Of a stretch of 64,000 nucleotides of DNA, positions 25,791-37,502 are shown piece after piece. This DNA is from Cyprinodon diabolis (lineage: Eukaryota; Chordata; Actinopteri; Cyprinodontiformes; Cyprinodontidae), in assembly GCA_030533445.1 (NCBI GenBank), contig CM060065.1, positions 21,112,974 to 21,176,973 on the forward strand. The letters run 5' to 3'. Both the position numbers and the translations under genes were made by a program. Position 1 is the first letter of the stretch, and each line of letters opens with the position of its first letter. The notes below the pieces were generated by a model, which worked only from the letters and a program-made list of their open reading frames with translations, was not told where the DNA came from and searched no databases.

Positions 25791-26488
25791 GATGGGTTCT
25801 CTAGTGAGACCCAGTTATGCAGAACACCACGGAGACGGAAACAGAAGTAAAAGGTTTAACAATGTTTATTGTCACAAGCACAGTTTAATCACTGGTTCTG
25901 GTTCTGGCCTGGGGACTGGTTCACTGGAGTCTGCCTGGGAGACAGTTCAGTTAGCGTTTGCTCAGAGGAGTTTGATTCAGACAGTTTCAGATTTGTACCT
26001 TGAGGGTTCTTGGTAAAAGCCTTGAGAGGGAAACTGTTGGGTCCGGAGATAGTTTGTTCAGCAGAGTCCGTTACTGCTTCAGCGTCTTACTTCTTGAGAA
26101 TGAGCTGACCTTGGCTTTGAGTTTCCAGCTCTTGGTCCAGAGCTGCAAGGAAAATCCAGAGAGAGACTTCAGGATTGGCTCAGAGGGCAGACTCGGCAGG
26201 TTAAGCTCCTCCTGAGCTTCACAGGAGAAAAACAGGTTTCCTGGAAGACAGAGACAAAGGTTAGAATCCAGCCTGGATTCAAAAGTCAAAAAAGGTTCTC
26301 AGAGATACTAGGCTTAGGTGCTAATCAACTGGATAAAACACTGCGGCGTTGAGGCAAGGTCTGAAGACAGCTTAAATACTGTGGATCCTCTGATGATGGG
26401 ATGAGCTTCAGCTGTGTAGGAGGCTCGGCTCAGGAGGATCCATTACGGACTCTGCTGGAGGAAGGTGGTACTTCTCCAGCTCCCAACA
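25785..26488 (-). repeat. 5' LTR (element orientation) of the chromovirus
   Basis: 704 bp. In element orientation: TATTTAA-like TATA box (26372-26378), predicted transcript start near 26347, AATAAA polyadenylation signal (25865-25870), and an end ...ATGACA that contains the gag start codon. It carries a 6-bp insertion near 25952 relative to the other LTR. Confidence 0.95.
26372..26378 (-). promoter_or_regulatory. TATA box of the retrotransposon promoter
   Basis: TATTTAA on the - strand, 31 nt upstream of the 11-nt stretch (26347-26337) that is complementary to the primer site. The spacing fits a transcript that starts exactly with that stretch. Confidence 0.7.
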
Positions 26489-26493
26489 AACAA
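26489..26493. repeat. target-site duplication AACAA, right copy
   Basis: Five bases immediately after the CA end of the right LTR, matching 20895-20899. Confidence 0.92.
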
Positions 26494-26799
26494 TGCATTG
26501 CAGTTGGGTCAGCAAACCAAGCTTGGTTCTCACAACCATTTACACATCAAGCAAACACGGTTCCTCCCCTCTGGAATCACAAAAAGAAAAATGTTGGAGA
26601 CCAAAACATTCAGGAACATATGTGCCTTGACTGTGTCACTGAAAGCCTCAGTCTCGGCATCATCCCAGTTCCCACAATGCTCTTCTGAAAGCCATTTATT
26701 CTTAATAGGCTGAAAAGAAGTTCCTGTTGTAAACAGGTGAAGAGTTCTTTAAATTACAAAGCTGGACACGCCGGAAAACCCATGAAATGAGTCATCTGA

Positions 26800-27010
26800 A
26801 AGTAAATACGAGATGATGCCGTCTGCTCATGCACCCTTTTTTATCAGAGTACTGATCAACAACTGAACCATGCTGAGCCCGACTCTTCAACTAGTACTAG
26901 ATTTAGCGCGGTTCGGTTGTGCCTGGCATGGTCAATTCAGTTGCATTCCATTTACTCTCAACAGTTATCTCGGTTACCGGGCTCGGACTGGGCTGAAGAG
27001 TACTGGTTAA
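26800..27010. repeat. probable dispersed repeat fragment right of the retrotransposon
   Basis: GCGGTTCGGTTGTGCCTGGC, CAGTTGCATTCCATTTACT and ACCGGGCTCGGACTGG resemble parts of a fish DNA repeat, but I see no matching ends. Confidence 0.35.
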
Positions 27011-27311
27011 TGTCCGCACTGGAGGTAGGAAGAGGAACAGTCCATATAAGGTTAAATTACAACAACTTTTTAAAAGCCACACACAAACATCTTTGAAATT
27101 TCCCACTCAACTCTTTGAAAAAAAAATTGTCTCTATCTTATATTTTGACTACAAAAAGCTTGTCACCACTGAACCATGCAGGACACACTGCATTTAAACA
27201 TTGGTCAATTCATGATACTTTCTCATCTCTTAATTTCTAGATACAATAATACAGTTTTAATGTATATGGGAAAACATTTTTGAAGAATTGATGGATTTGA
27301 TGCTCTAATGG

Positions 27312-27514
27312 CAGGCATCCCCAAAGTCTGTCCTCGAGGGCCGCTGTCATGCAGGTTTTAGAGGTTTCCCTGCTCCAGCACAGCTGATTTACATTGACAG
27401 TTGATTAACAGGCCTTTGCTGATATGCAATCATCAGAATCAGCAGTGCTAAAGTGGAGAAACCTCTAAAACCTGCAGGACAGCGGCCCTCGAGGACCGAC
27501 TTTGGGGATGCCTG
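27312..27514. mobile_element. hAT-like MITE, 203 bp
   Basis: Perfect terminal inverted repeats CAGGCATCCCCAAAGTC...GACTTTGGGGATGCCTG; the inverted relation continues inward (TCCTCGAGGGCCGCTGTC, ACCTCTAAAACCTGCAGG). Flanking copies CTCTAATGG (27303-27311 and 27515-27523) give the 8-bp target duplication plus one base. No coding capacity. Confidence 0.85.
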
Positions 27515-27584
27515 CTCTAATGGGTGATCAGAAGATACTGATTTTCATCATCAGTTCCCAAAATCCTAATCTGTCCATCTTTAA

Positions 27585-27745
27585 TGTAAATGAACCTTAT
27601 CATCACTTAACAAGAAAGGTGATGCGGATATTACGGAAGCCATGACGGCCTCAGTATTGTTGGACGGGGAGAAGAGTTGGGGGCAGGCTGTTCATGTAGC
27701 TGCAGTCAGATCATTAGAAGTTGCTGAAAATGACACACTGTAGCT
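27585..27745. mobile_element. truncated copy of the TTAA-flanked MITE
   Basis: Its reverse complement follows the first ~165 bp of 17214-17710: the ACAGTGTGT end, TTTTCAGC, the CATGAACA block, TCCGCATCACC and AAGTGATG. The inner and far ends are missing. Confidence 0.65.
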
Positions 27746-27867
27746 TTAAAGTGTAAAGTACAAGCCGGACGATTTATAGACAGTTTTAAAATAACACACA
27801 GAACAAAATCCTCCTATGTCAATCATTTTTAACACACATTCAACTAATTAACTCATATTTTTTTCCT

Positions 27868-28009
27868 AATTGTGATGGAATGGCGACCTGTCTAGGGTGT
27901 ACCCCACCTCAACCATAGACTGCGGGAGAGCCCCACCGTGATGGATGGATGGATGGATGGATGGATGGATGGATGGATGGATGGATGGATGGATGGATGG
28001 ATGGATGGA
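27868..28009 (+). mobile_element. LINE 3' tail (RTE/Rex3-type) with (ATGG)n end
   Basis: GATGGAATGGCGACCTGTCTAG... through GGGTGTACCCC and a GGGAGAGCCCC stretch, ending in about 17 ATGG units (27941-28009), matches the 3' end typical of fish RTE/Rex3 LINEs, which finish in a GATGG-type microsatellite. The rest of the element is absent (5' truncated). Confidence 0.7.
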
Positions 28010-28844
28010 CTAAACCTAACTCTCCTAGAGATGTCAGATATTCTACCATCTGAGCTGTGAATCTGTGCTGTTCCTTCAGTTCCTGTGTTAGCAGGGCCTT
28101 TCTAGCTGCTTTTCTGATTAATCATAGCTCACCCTGTCATTGGGGGTACAGACAGGTCTTCATAAGCTGGCAGACCGTCAAATCTTAAATAAGGTTGGTT
28201 AATTATCTGGGAGATTTTCAAAGCTTAAGAAAACAAAACCTGAGTTTAAGTTCTGTAGAAAATAAATCCCCTGTGTCTTCTTTAATCTTTATGATGATAT
28301 TTGTTTACTAATACTCTTTACTAATAAGTCTTTTACAAAACAACTGTATTTGTTTTAATTGTATTCAGGAGTATCCAAAAGGAAACAAATGAGTGCCACA
28401 CTTTCTACTTTTTTTTGTTAGAAAATGTATCTGAAAACTTGGATCATTTGTCTGCCTCTTCACCGTTATACTCTAGTTTTCTTGTTCTTTTGCACAGAAC
28501 TTTAATAAAATATGGTATGGTCTATAGTCATACTGTGATAGAACACGAAACTCTTCAAGGACCTTGAATACTTTAGTAAAATATAATACATGAAAGCGCC
28601 CCCCTAAATCAGTGTTATATAGTGCTGTTGACAGGCATTATTTACTGCACATTTTTTGTCTTTTTGGTGGCCTCCCCACCTGATTTTGGGAAATTCTCAC
28701 CTATTTTGCATACCCAAATTGAAAAGCAAATAAATTAGGAACTGTAAGCCCAAATTACATGTGTGATACATTATAAATTGAGTAAGTAAAACACTGCCCA
28801 AGCTGCATCAGTTCAAACATAACTCAAAGTAGTTTTTTTTATTC

Positions 28845-29500
28845 TCGGTAGGGTTTCCGATGGTCATTAAAAATCATTAAAATTCTTTAAATTATAATTT
28901 TTTTAATTAAGGCCTGGACTGTCCTTAAAATTCATCAAACGTTATTATTGTGACATTTAAAATGCTTTATTAAAAAAAAAAGTTTATAAAACCGATTTCG
29001 TCAGATATATCGGAATATATTTTCGTGGAACTGCTTCCAGTCGTAAAACTGTATGTTCAGAAAAGAAGCTTCAGGCGGAGAAAAAAGCTAGAGAATTGAA
29101 AAAATGCTAATTTCAATTTTCAAGTGGCTGGAAATGGAGGAATTCTGGACATGGCTGCAGTCTGTCGACGGTAAAGATGATGAAGGACTTTGAGATGAGA
29201 GTCATAGGTTTTAGCTGATGGCATTAAAATGATTAAATTAGAATTACTCATTCCTGTATAAACCCTGCTCAAAAATAATAGGTCTTTTCTGAATAGAAGT
29301 AATAAAGACATGCTTATTTGTTGTGGCTGCTTTGTCATGTTTACAACTTGGTGGTTGGTGGAGAATCTAAGCTTTCCAACGATGTCTAACTTGTCTATAT
29401 TGGTAAACATTTTACCAGTGTAATTTTCATGCATTCAGAATTATTAGTTGTAAGCGCTTTAAAACGGGTCACCGGTGACCCGCTGGGATTAAAGAGGTAC
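28845..29500. repeat. probable old transposon remnant
   Basis: TTTCCGATGGTCATTAAAAA, TCATTAAAATTC and AAGGCCTGGACTGTCC recall a fish DNA-transposon end. An open frame at 29120-29434 (-) has no recognisable domain. Contains the 18-bp palindrome at 29465. Confidence 0.35.
29465..29482. promoter_or_regulatory. 18-bp perfect palindrome with nuclear-receptor half sites
   Basis: CGGGTCACCGGTGACCCG is its own reverse complement and contains GGGTCA/TGACCC half sites four bases apart. Binding is not shown. Confidence 0.35.
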
Positions 29501-32127
29501 AGTGTTGGAGTTGGCTCCAATGATTTTGTGACATCAACCAGAAAAAATGGCGACTTGTGAGTATATCTGCCTCTATAGGTTGTAAATGCTGCCCTATCTT
29601 ATACATGCCTATATAGTTTAAGTTAGTAATTTATTAGCCAAGAATTCTGTTTAGTTTATTTTGTTGCTTTTTTTTCCTTACATGAGCACTCCCAGTCTAA
29701 ACAATAAGGTGCATTTTTCAAACATTACATGTGGGTGAAAATAATCTGGAAAAGGCTGAGTTGTCCTTTAAGAATAAAGCTTACAATTTAGGAAAGGATT
29801 AATGCAGTGACTAAATAATAAGCAATACTCTGAAATTTACATAATCTTATTGATTTGAACTAACATTACATGGTACTATAATGTTGAGCAATGAATTTTT
29901 TGTAAATATGTGATTATGATTCAGTAAGACCAAAAGAGCTTTATCTGAGGCATAAAGTCTTCAGTATTTTAAAAGATATGGATAGTAGTACTTTACAAAA
30001 CATTTTTACCTATAAAATTATAATGTAACCAGTATCTACTAAGAAATCTATTTCAAGAGGAAAAAGAATTTTGAAGTGTACATATATTCACTTACAATTA
30101 TTCAATTAATACTTATATCTCGGGATACGAGGATACAAGCCAGTTTAGCTAAATGTAAAATACATGAGTACAGCATTTCATTTATCCCAGTCTGCATATA
30201 TGTTATGCAAATATGATGCAAATTAACAGTGATAAATAAACATTCAAATATGCAAATGACTGGAATATTCTGCAGAAGTTACTATGGCTAAAAAAATAAT
30301 AACCCACCAGTTCTCTTTTGATCAACAATATATCTGTATGTATTAAAGATGCACAAGTACTAATTATAATAAATATTTCAGTTTTTTAAATCAACTCCTT
30401 GTAAAATGCATCTCATACATGCCAAAAGTAAATATCTTCCTGTGCACAAAAGATACTGTGAATCTGTTCTCAAACTTCACGGTTTAAAGGGACCGCAGCT
30501 AATTAACCGCACACCAAAACAGGAATACATTTTAATATTGATCCTCTTATGTCCCTGGTGCATTGTCTGCGTGCATTTGTGTGTGCGTGCAAGCTTGTCT
30601 GTGTGTGTTAGTGAGTGCAGGCAGGAGTATGATTATGAATATTTTAAGAGCACATTTAACATGGCGAAGCCAGAGCAGCCTCGGTGAGGGATTTGCGCCT
30701 ACTCTTCAGCTAATGACCCCAGGCGCTTCCAGCAAAGCTTCTTCATATTTTAAAGAAAGTCGATAGAGCTGCAGCCCAGTCAGCAGCATTAAGATTCATA
30801 CAGACGCCACAGGGACCCTGAAAAAATTAATAACACGCGTGTCTAACAATCCTTCCTGCGATTTAGTGGAGCACCCAAGCTCTCTGCCTGAAATGCAAAG
30901 TAGTAATGAACACACAGATAAGATACATTCTGAACACACGTCTTCTACCCCTGAAGTCAATGCAAAGACACACTCCCAAAACCCGCTTGCTCCTTCATCC
31001 TTTTTTTAACCAACACAACTATCTGCTCTGGCATCCAAAGATATCCAAACAAACTTTTTGCAGTGCTCAGCACTCTTTCCTCTCTAAACTATTGTCTGAA
31101 AGAGAAACAGAACAAAAGTTAAGGTCTTTCTAAGAACTCATGGTATGACATAAAAAAGACATATGAAACATTTATCAGAAGAAACAAATGTCAAGAAGCA
31201 CTAAGAGCTGAATCTGATTGTTTTTGGGTTTATCACTACAACATTTTACTTCAAGGTAATTCACCTAACAGGCATAATTTAACATGGCATTATGTGGGAT
31301 ACTTATGGATAGGTGGTATCACACCAGTGGTACATATCAGGCAAAGCATAAGTACACTTTGGAAGAAATCTCATTGAAGAGATATTCAGACTCAAACCTG
31401 TTATATATACTATAATGTAATGCTTTTGATTTTCTCATTGCAAAACTTTGCGTCACCCAGTTCAGCAACCTGCAATAGCTTGACATCTTTGCTTTTGCAA
31501 TACATATTTCAAAAATGCTGAAACAAAGCTCAGAGCATATTCCAGCCATAAAATAACAAATCTTACATTTTTAGATGCCTTTATAAATCAACAGAAAAAG
31601 TGACTTTTTAGTGTTGCCCATGATTCAGATACTGCTTGGCTTACTTTAAGATTGACTCTATGTTAGTGTTTCTCTAATTCACTAAACACAGATTGTTCTG
31701 CTAGCTTTCATTACCAATCACTGATAACTATTTACCTGAACCCTACTTCAAATGATCATAAACTATCCAAAATATGTTGTTGGTTGTATGTAGGTTACTT
31801 TAAATGAGTTTGCTATATTGAGGTAAATTAACCTTAGTATAGTTTACACAGGAGTTAATTTGAGTTTACTGCAGTTAAATCAAATATATTTCAGTTTATT
31901 CCAATAAAAAGTCACATTCAGAGTAACATCCATTTCAAACCATCTTATATCAATATATAATATTGCTTTTTAGGCCAAAAACAACACAGTCTCATTGAGT
32001 TATAAATTAGGACGTTTAATAATCAGTCACTGACTTACAGACTGCAGTAATTGTTTCACTCAGCATGTTGGTTTTTTGGTGTGAATCTACAATTTGAACC
32101 AAAACAGCTCTAACATTACTTTTTGCA
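29501..32127. other. no gene seen apart from the block listed at 30470
   Basis: AT-rich. Near 29548 AAAAATGGCGACTTGTGAGTAT combines a YY1-like motif and a donor-like GTGAGT, but no downstream exon was found. Confidence 0.5.
30470..30860. promoter_or_regulatory. candidate regulatory block
   Basis: GC rises above the flanks and complex, non-repeat sequence occurs (GACCGCAGCTAATTAACCGC, ACATGGCGAAGCCAGAGC). No convincing ORF. Confidence 0.2.
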
Positions 32128-32166
32128 ATATGCTGATGAAGGTTCTCAGTCATCCAGGTCATAGTC

Positions 32167-32315
32167 ATTCCGTAAAAATTCAAAAAATATCCACTGGACT
32201 TGGTTTTCAAGATTTGAAGACGTTTCGCCTTGAGAAAGCTTCCTGGAGAGGTGGCGAAACGTCTTCAAATCTTGAAAACCAAGTCCAGTGGATATTTTTT
32301 GAATTTTTACGGAAT
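32167..32315. repeat. 63-bp perfect inverted repeat with 23-bp loop
   Basis: Arms 32167-32229 and 32253-32315 are exact reverse complements (I checked all 63 positions). The arm includes ATCCACTGGACTTGG, TTTGAAGACGTTTCGCC. Related single-arm copies occur at 48045-48165 and 50445-50510. The perfection suggests a recent inverted duplication of a dispersed fish repeat. Confidence 0.95.
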
Positions 32316-32345
32316 TACTTTTTGCACTAAATTCTAGCATCATGT

Positions 32346-35009
32346 GTCAGGACACTGAGTTTTCTCTCAGCTAACCTTTATCCAAGTGGATATTATGACT
32401 GGTTGTTTGCTTTCTAAAGCTAGCAACCTTGTAATAAAAACAAAAACAAAAGGTGAATACCATAAAAACAGTAAGTTAAGTTTACAGACTAGCAGTAAAG
32501 GAGGTGCTGTAATGCACTGGGTATCCCTGAGAGTTAGGACAACAGCGGAGCAGCAGGCTCTGCCCTCCCTGGGATGCTAGACAGCATATGGCACTGTCTC
32601 CCAGTGAACAGCACACCACCCAAGCAGCCTGGCAGCTTTGCAGTACGTGTGTTTTTCAACGTTTGTGTATTGGCCAAGGGTGAGCAAGGGTGTATGTGTG
32701 TGTGTGTGTGTGCCAATGTGTATGCGGCTGGCTGTGCTGCATGTTTGTAAAAGATGGACTAAGACAGATGGCTGGCAGGGACTGAATAAAGTTTAAAAAA
32801 AATGCATAGAGGGAATATAAAATGCATAGAAAATTTATTATTTTCTTGCTTTCTGTCGGAAAACCCTTGTCAATTGGTTAAAGCATAAAACATTTGCATC
32901 TTTCTATAACCTGGAGAAGGTTCACTGGAGAAGCCAAGGTTATTGCACGGTTTTGCAAAAACAAATAAAAAAATTTGCCACAGCTTAAAGCCTGCTTAAA
33001 GCTTTCATACTGTATGCACAAATTATTTTGAAGGATTGAAAACTAAATCAAATTTTAAGTTACATTTTCAGCTTTAACTTAGTTGTGCTGATATAAGTGC
33101 TGATATAATGTATTTTTGAATGAGATCTTATATTGACAATAATTTGTTGAGAAAGCAAGTTAGAGATCCTGACATGACTTATGTAGGAAGGCGGAAGGGC
33201 TGCATGACGGCCCTCCGAGACCTATAGTTTCCATCCTTACATGTTAAAGTTAAAGCGGAAAGAAGACAATCAATAAGGCATTAGCGGAAAGCCATGTGAA
33301 ATGCAGGAGGATTCTTTATCTTTTCAAAATGAATAGTTCAAGAAAATTAGATATGAGTTATTTATCTGTAATTACCCTAAAGCTTAACATTTCTCTGTTT
33401 ATTTACTATATTTAATAAAAACAATCATCTTACCAAGCAGGAGGCAATTTTATAGCTTTACTTAACAGAAAATCTAAAGGCAAAAGATGTGCTTCCAGCT
33501 CAGATGTCACACATATCCGCAGTTCTTCCAAATCCTCTTGTGGGGACAACTCTCTGAGGCCATGATGAGAGGCTCATGTAAGCAGCTCATCAGCAGACTG
33601 TTTGCCCATATGTGCCTCACACCCCTGTGTCCCCAGTGGGTCCAGGCTCTGTGCAATGAAACCATTTCGTCTAGCAACATGGACAACTTTGAAAATACTT
33701 GAATTTATCCTCTGAATGGCCAATCCTTGCCTTACTGGCGTGAGTTATAATCGGGGGGGGGGGGGGGGGGGGGGGAAAGCTAATCCAGTCTGACCACCAA
33801 GTCAAGAGTCTGGGCTGGGTGTTGGCTACGAGGCACAAAGGGAACAGTGGCCTTAAAGTTTAATAAAAACATAGAAATATCTAAACAAAAAAAAAGTCTG
33901 CAAAGAGGAATTATTTAATTTAAACAGATAATTACATTTACTGTACTTTATGCTCATTTTAAAAGGTCCTTTGGAAAGGTCGCACACAGGAAGGCGGGGT
34001 CCAGTCTCATATCAGCAGTCTGTGTCTGCAGGTCCCGTATGGCGATGGTTCGCTTATCCCCCTGCCACCCCACATATGTTTGGGACATGGAACAGTTGGA
34101 CATGGCCGAGGGCTAAAATGGGTCAGACTGACACAGATGGGCGAAAAAATCCCCCTGGGTAACTATCATGTGACTAACACCCACAGAAAAAAAAAAATTA
34201 AGGCGAAAATATTAGTGACAGATAATGTTAAAAAGTTCATAGATTAGCTATAACAGCCTGCTTTTCTTCTCATGTAGGGCTGCAAATATAGATTTTGTTT
34301 GTGAGATCAGATGGCATCCAGCAGTAATCATGATACCGACGACCAAGTATGACAAATAGAGAAACCACAGATATGTTATATAAGCTTCATATTCTGTATT
34401 TGTCCTTTTTTCCTTTTCTTCTTGCATAAACAGGTCAATAATATTATATCAATAACTTTAATCAGAACTAATTATTCCTTGGTAAACTAAACAGTGCAGA
34501 TATCCATGATAGGATTTGCAGTTTTGCACTATTCTATTTGGATGTAGCTATGTGTAAAAAAAAAGCACCTAAAAGTGAAATTATAGTCCATAGATTAACT
34601 GGTAATGGTGTCATCTTTCTGCAGTCTTTGGGAGCAATTCACAAAAAAGGGTAGTGGAAAAGAAATAATTAAGGAAAGATTTAGAAAACTGCAATTGGTT
34701 GACAAAAAAAGACCATTACACATGCTTGAAATTAAGCATCTTATTCCAAGGTATAAAGGTTGCCATACATTCTCCTCTTAAAACTTTGGACTGGCAACTT
34801 CCTGTCAGTGCAGCCTTTGTCCTCTCAGTTTTTCTTTGTGTGATAAAATTACAAACATAAAAAATGGTCTGAAAGTAATTAGATCCAAATAAAGTTCCCT
34901 TGTAAAATTTGGTCCTTTCTTTTTCCTATTTGCACTACTTCAGTTGCTGTTAATCAGTTTTGCAAGCTTCTGATGCTGAAGGCTTTCTTTGGCACAAAAA
35001 TGCAGATCG
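32346..35009. other. no gene seen
   Basis: AT-rich noncoding DNA with a TG run (32694-32712) and the G23 run. No recognisable coding segment. Confidence 0.6.
33753..33775 (+). repeat. G23 homopolymer
   Basis: Twenty-three consecutive G after ATAATC. Capable of G-quadruplex formation; length in the assembly may be inexact. Confidence 0.9.
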
Positions 35010-36450
35010 TTCACATCAAAATGAACCCAAACCATCACAGGAGGACATTACATCACAATGTGCCAAACAGAAACCGTGTCGTCAACTACACATCAGTATG
35101 TGAGCGGCACATGTGCGCTGAGGCGCTCAGATGTTTAAAGTGAAACTCTTGGATGAAAGTCAAGTTTGCAGCTGCAGCTTTGGAATAATTCATCGCTCGC
35201 CTTTTTTACCCAAGAGGAGCCACAGGTAGTTGATGAAGTGGCAGTGCCAAAACGCCCAACTGGCGAAGACGAAGCGCAGCTGCCAGGAGTCAGCGTGGCC
35301 AGATGCCGCTGCTGATGTACCATGTGTTCCAAGCAGGGCAACAGTGTGTTTGTGTGTGTGAGCCGAGGTGGGAGGGGAGAGAGCCGAGAGCTTGCCAAGA
35401 CATTCTCACACTGATGCCAACCTGACACATGCTTGGGTACTCCCCACGGTTTGTGTTAACCTCTCAGCCGCTCTCGTAGATGTGGGGGTCCGTTTTTTTC
35501 TCGTGTTTTGTTCTCAGATGCCATCCCATGCCAAGCTGAGAGTTGGCGCCAGCTTGCGGTCGTCCTGCCCATCAACAGCAATATTGTTCAAGGTGGTGTT
35601 TTCTAAAGGATGCGCTGGCACCAGGTCTTCGACGCAGTAATGATGGCTGCCGATCCTTTTGCAAACCTTACCTTTCCCTCTCATTAAACAGATATAATGC
35701 GACGCTCTTTGTTGCACCCTCCAGTCATCCTTCTGAATATTTCAAATATTTGTATATAGATCTCTCTTTGGCTCAGATTCCAGACGCAGTGTAGTTTAAG
35801 TCGAAGACATGGCCAACGTCCAGAAAACGAATCCAAAAACTCAAGGCGCCTTTACCTTTCTTCGTTTCCTCCAATATTACATTTGTTCATTATTTAGGGA
35901 GAATCCTAACAAACCGTGGCAGTGCCATCTGCATCCATAAAAGAGGCCAGGAACTATGACAAATCTCCACTATTAAAAATTTTCCTGAAACAACAGTGGT
36001 CCAGGCAGGGGTAGCAATTGCAGCTTTTCTATAAAAATGGGAGTTGAGTGGTCTTTGACGATACTATTCCTATGAGTGGAGGGGGGGGGTTCTGTCGAAC
36101 GAAGCCTCCAGTTTCGTTAGGAACATGCCATCCTCGTCTGCAGAGTAGGGGGTTTAGGGAGGGAAGATAAAAGTTTTTGAACGTGTGCCATGTCTGTACC
36201 ATTCTCTTACTGAAGGTCCGCGACTGCCAGCTGGCGGCTGAACATGCCCACTTGCACTGTGATGATGGAGCCAGCCAAGCTACTTGGCACGCTAAGTGAA
36301 AGAACTGGCATGTGATCTAAGGCCAAAGGCAGCACAGCGTGTGTGGTGGCGGCATATATGCTGCACTGCCACCCCTCACTCACATCCTTGGTCCTGAGGA
36401 GCACCAGTGAAGCTGCAGGATGTGGGGTCTGCCAACATCCACAAAATGAA
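35010..36450. other. low-repeat, intermediate-GC block upstream of acsf3
   Basis: About 1.4 kb with few repeats and scattered CpG (GGCACATGTGCGCTGAGGCG, GTTGGCGCCAGC). Several short open frames exist but none has a recognisable domain or splice structure. May be regulatory DNA or exon of an unseen noncoding transcript. Confidence 0.2.
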
Positions 36451-37406
36451 TGAAAGCTCCAGTCATTTTAGCAAATCTGTAATTAGTAAGGATTTAAAGT
36501 CCATGGGCGTGTAATAAAAGTTATAGAGGGTGGCAACAAATAGAATCTGATTCTGATCTGATAGAATGTTATTAGAAGACTATGCTCAAGGCAAAGCTGC
36601 TACTGCTTATGAACGGATGAATTTCGGTATCAACATTTTATCACAATAAAAGTGACACCCATTACAATCTTCTTCTCCATTTAGTCTAATTCTGATTATG
36701 TGTCATATCTCTTTATCACAAAATTACTAATGTCCTATATTATGTCTCTCTAGACACTTCTTGACTCAATACAACTATCCAATGCCATTATGGATACTTA
36801 CTAGGACATCAACAGCCTGGCACACGGAGTGACGTATGCTTTTGTTAAACTTAAATTTCAGTTTTTAAGCCTCTGTTGAAAAACTTGAAAAATATCAATT
36901 AAAGTAATGCTTCCCAAGGCACCATTTTCCAGATAACACAAAACATAACTAGTAAGGACACCTCAGCGGCATGCTGTAAGGTATAATGAATGTGACAAGG
37001 ACTTACCATGACTTGTGTTCAACTTGTAGTCTAATTTTGATCTAATCGTCAGAGGTCTGACAGTAGAAATAAGAAAACCCATAAACTAAAAGAAGAAACA
37101 AAGAATGTTTTTTTTTTTTTTTTGAGCAAAGCCCTTAGGACAAGGCTCAACTTAAAATTCAAATGTTTACATTTGGAATCGTGTTGGAGAAACTGATAGG
37201 AATGGGAAAAAAGCACTGCTGTGCAAAAATCATTCTGACATTCACATAAGGACAATGTTCCCAAAAAAAACTACGTATTTGTAAGGTTATTTGTAATAAC
37301 TTTACAAGGAAAGAAGCAAGGTCTCACTGAGGTCTCATAACCATTTCAATGCAGCAAAGACAAGAAAACAGACAATTTAAGCAGGGCATAGGTGCCGATC
37401 TTTACG
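36451..37406. other. no gene seen
   Basis: AT-rich noncoding DNA with a T16 run at about 37108. Open frames are chance. Confidence 0.55.
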
Positions 37407-37446
37407 AGAAGGAAGGAAGGAAGGAAGGAAGGAAGGAAGGAAGAAA

Positions 37447-37502
<56 letters not shown>

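Larger units (their letters stand above)
20900..26488 (-). mobile_element. Ty3/gypsy chromovirus (Tf1/sushi-like) LTR retrotransposon, nearly complete
   Basis: A 5.6-kb element on the - strand bounded by two direct LTRs (25785-26488 is the 5' LTR, 20900-21597 the 3' LTR), each TG...CA in + orientation, with a 5-bp target duplication AACAA at 20895-20899 and 26489-26493. Inside, in element order, are gag (frameshifted) and pol with protease, reverse transcriptase, RNase H, integrase and a C-terminal chromodomain. The LTRs differ by six substitutions and one 6-bp indel by eye, so the insertion is recent. The primer site is of the self-priming type. The gag defect suggests this copy could move only with Gag supplied by another copy. 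Confidence 0.95.

Noticed and set aside
29120..29434. 104-codon minus-strand frame
   Set aside because: Probably within a transposon remnant; no motif found.
29548..29570. ATGGCGACTT followed by GTGAGT as a first coding exon
   Set aside because: Only three codons before the donor and no matching downstream exon found.
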